Shown here one piece after another: positions 6,093-6,981 of a stretch of DNA of 6,981 bases. The notes beneath the pieces are model-generated. The model did no database searches. It was not told where the DNA came from and worked only from the letters and a program-made list of their open reading frames with translations. Location: contig JASHXK010000036.1 in NCBI GenBank assembly GCA_030043575.1, forward strand, positions 1 through 6,981, given 5' to 3'. The translations under genes were made by a program, and so were the position numbers. The first letter of the stretch is position 1, and each line of letters opens with the position of its first letter. This DNA is from Terriglobales bacterium. Lineage in GTDB: Bacteria; Acidobacteriota; Terriglobia; Terriglobales; Acidobacteriaceae.

Positions 6093-6272
6093 TCAGCTAT
6101 GACCGTTTTGGGTGAAGTTAGCATTGCGCAGCCTGTCGGTCAGAGGCTGCGCGTCGAGGATGGTGCATCTTCCCAGCGCGCGCTCCAGCATCCGCTGCAG
6201 GTCGCGTGCAGGCAGAGAGCGGCGCGGCTGCGCGCAAATCCAACGAGCTTCGCGCGGAGCGCCGGGAATCAT
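6093..6272 (-). pseudogene. Truncated 5' remnant, possibly an APH-family phosphotransferase
   Basis: An ATG at 6272, 12 bases beyond the atpC stop codon and in the same frame, opens a 59-codon frame ending in TGA at 6093-6095. Codons 20-53 read LPARDLQRMLERALGRC and then ILDAQPLTDRLRNANF. This resembles the start of aminoglycoside-phosphotransferase-like kinases, in which a helix is followed by a Gly-rich strand of the type GLRNANF. The resemblance stops at Phe53 (6114-6116), just where GC falls from 40 of 60 (6121-6180) to 24 of 60 (6061-6120). The kinase body (Brenner motif, DFG-like loop) is missing. I therefore read it as the cut-off beginning of a gene that once followed atpC. The family call is from memory; the alternative is meaningless GC-rich 3' flank. 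No Shine-Dalgarno is seen. Confidence 0.45.
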
Positions 6273-6284
6273 GTTTCGGGAGCG

Positions 6285-6710
6285 TTAGTGCGCCGCCGTG
6301 GTATGGCCGGCCTTGGCTGCGACTTCCAGGCGAACTTCTGCGCGGCGCAGTGCAAACAGCGTGGCATCGAAATCGAGATCGGCAGCGGCAGTGCGCAGCG
6401 CTTCTTCCGCGCGCGTCTTGGCCTCCTGCGCCCGCTTCACATCGATGTCTTCCGCGCGCTCCGCGGTATCCGCCAAAATGGTCACCTTGTGCGGTAACAC
6501 TTCGGCAAATCCCCACGACACTGCGAAATACTGCGTCTCGCCACCTTGGTTATAGCTGATCTCGCCAATCATCAACTCGGTCAGCAGCGGCGCGTGTCCG
6601 GGCAGCACGCCCAGATATCCGGTCTTGCCGGGAATCTGCACCTGGTCAACGTCTTCGCGCACCAGCTGCTTGTCCGGCGTGATGATCTGGAGATGCAGTG
6701 TGTCAGCCAT
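6285..6710 (-). CDS. atpC: F1Fo ATP synthase epsilon subunit
   Basis: The product is 141 residues, normal for the family. The N-terminal beta-sandwich (about residues 1-86) contains the family signatures TPDKQLV, VQIPGKTGYLGVLPGHAPLLTEL and YFAVSWGFAEV. Residues about 88-135 form the charged C-terminal helical pair (TAERAEDIDVKRAQEAKTRAEEAL and the following Arg/Glu-rich stretch). The subunit is part of the rotating central stalk of F1 in the cytoplasm, couples proton flow to catalysis and can inhibit ATP hydrolysis. It follows atpD by about 100 bases, in the usual order. No clear Shine-Dalgarno precedes the ATG; the leader there is occupied by a heptamer repeat. Translation may depend on coupling or on the ATG alone. 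Confidence 0.97.
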   Translation of the reverse strand: MADTLHLQIITPDKQLVREDVDQVQIPGKTGYLGVLPGHAPLLTELMIGEISYNQGGETQYFAVSWGFAEVLPHKVTILADTAERAEDIDVKRAQEAKTRAEEALRTAAADLDFDATLFALRRAEVRLEVAAKAGHTTAAH

Positions 6711-6716
6711 GAATTA

Positions 6717-6744
6717 GTTGTCAGTGGCCAGTGGCCAGTTGTCA
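6717..6744. repeat. Tandem heptamer array, consensus GTKGYCA, four units
   Basis: Units are GTTGTCA (6717), GTGGCCA (6724), GTGGCCA (6731) and GTTGTCA (6738), with no gaps. A degenerate fifth unit, GTTATTG, follows at 6745. The array starts only 6 bases upstream of the atpC start codon. It is non-coding and its function is unknown. It may belong to a dispersed simple-repeat family of the genome. Confidence 0.75.
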
Positions 6745-6772
6745 GTTATTGCCATGATCTTGTCGCTGCAGT

Positions 6773-6789
6773 CTTGGCTAAATGCCAAG
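6773..6789. repeat. Stem-loop CTTGGC-N5-GCCAAG between atpD and atpC
   Basis: CTTGGC (6773-6778) and GCCAAG (6784-6789) are perfect arms around a 5-base loop. No T-run follows in the direction of transcription. It could be an mRNA processing or stability element that separates expression of atpD and atpC, but this is inference. Its right arm overlaps the second heptamer array. Confidence 0.4.
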
Positions 6790-6801
6790 TGCTAGGTGCC
6801 A
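6781..6801. repeat. Second tandem heptamer array, consensus RRTGCYA, three units
   Basis: AATGCCA (6781), AGTGCTA (6788) and GGTGCCA (6795) are adjacent 7-base units. The array ends 9 bases before the atpD stop codon. It has the same unit length as the array next to atpC but a different sequence. Confidence 0.55.
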
Positions 6802-6810
6802 CGGCCGTAC

Positions 6811-6981
6811 TTAGCCTTGCGCCTTCATCTTCGCGGCTTCTTCCAGCACTTCGTTGATGTCGCCCTTCATGTAGAACGCCTGCTCAGGGATCTCGTCGTG
6901 CCTGCCGTCAACAATCTCCTGGAAGCTGCGCACCGTGTCGTCGATCTTCACGTAGCGTCCCTGCAGGCCGGTGAACTGCTC
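6811..6981 (-). CDS. atpD: F1Fo ATP synthase beta subunit, C-terminal 56 residues (partial)
   Basis: The minus strand is open from the right edge to a TAA at 6811-6813. It reads EQFTGLQGRYVKIDDTVRSF, then a segment with EIVDGRHDEIPEQAFYM, then GDINEVLEEAAKMKAQG. This is the conserved C-terminal helical domain of the catalytic beta subunit. The P-loop and catalytic residues lie outside the window. The beta subunit carries the ATP-forming site of F1 in the cytoplasm. It is followed by atpC in the standard operon order. Confidence 0.96.
   Translation of the reverse strand, partial: EQFTGLQGRYVKIDDTVRSFQEIVDGRHDEIPEQAFYMKGDINEVLEEAAKMKAQG

Noticed and set aside
6000..6497. Plus-strand frame of 165 codons
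   Set aside because: It begins with TTG in AT-rich non-coding DNA and then runs antisense through atpC. The composition and residue pattern (Arg/Ala/Gln-rich) are those of an antisense shadow.
6118..6516. Minus-strand frame of 132 codons overlapping atpC
   Set aside because: It is out of frame with atpC and Arg/Ala/Gly-rich without motifs. The sequence after atpC makes better sense in the frame starting at 6272.
6717..6801. CRISPR-like repeats
   Set aside because: The units are 7 bases, contiguous and without spacers, so this is a tandem simple repeat and not a CRISPR array.

Overview
The window looks like a chromosomal segment of an acidobacterium (phylum Acidobacteriota, moderately GC-rich). 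Three things suggest this: an OmpL-like (BBP2-type) porin with the sequence style I associate with acidobacterial outer-membrane proteins, a secreted PQQ-repeat protein carrying CR-x-x-DTR repeat domains, and short heptamer repeats between operon genes. The assignment is from recognition, not from a search. I see no CRISPR array, tRNA, rRNA, transposase or recognisable defence system.

Layout, left to right. Positions 1-2193 (+) hold the 3' part of a large secreted protein: a PQQ-type beta-propeller followed by three tandem domains of about 120-130 residues. Next is a small secreted protein (2287-2781, +). It converges on a two-helix membrane protein (2796-3044, -), and a hairpin spans the two stop codons. 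A divergent three-helix membrane protein follows (3198-3500, +). It converges on a double zinc-ribbon protein (3525-3989, -), again with a hairpin over the junction. All of these small genes are of unknown function.

The right half reads entirely on the minus strand. The 3' end of atpD (ATP synthase beta, 6811-6981) and all of atpC (epsilon, 6285-6710) are the end of an F1Fo ATP synthase operon. Between them lies about 100 bp with two different tandem heptamer arrays. Directly after atpC a GC-rich reading frame starts (6272) that resembles the N-terminus of an APH-family phosphotransferase. It breaks off at about 6114, where base composition drops abruptly from about 67-72% to about 28-40% GC. 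Beyond that break lie about 400 bp of AT-rich, non-coding, motif-dense DNA and then the AT-richer porin gene (4066-5700). The simplest reading is that a porin module with its own control region was joined onto the end of the ATP synthase operon and cut off the gene that used to follow.

The porin upstream region is the most striking part of the window. Four 11-bp units with an ATAA core start at 5910, 5921, 5932 and 5943, a geometry typical of OmpR/PhoB-family response-regulator sites. They abut a perfect 17-bp palindrome (5886-5902) on one side and a 7-bp inverted repeat (5950-5975) on the other. This suggests a porin under combined control by an OmpR-like regulator and a dimeric regulator, but the regulators are not in the window.
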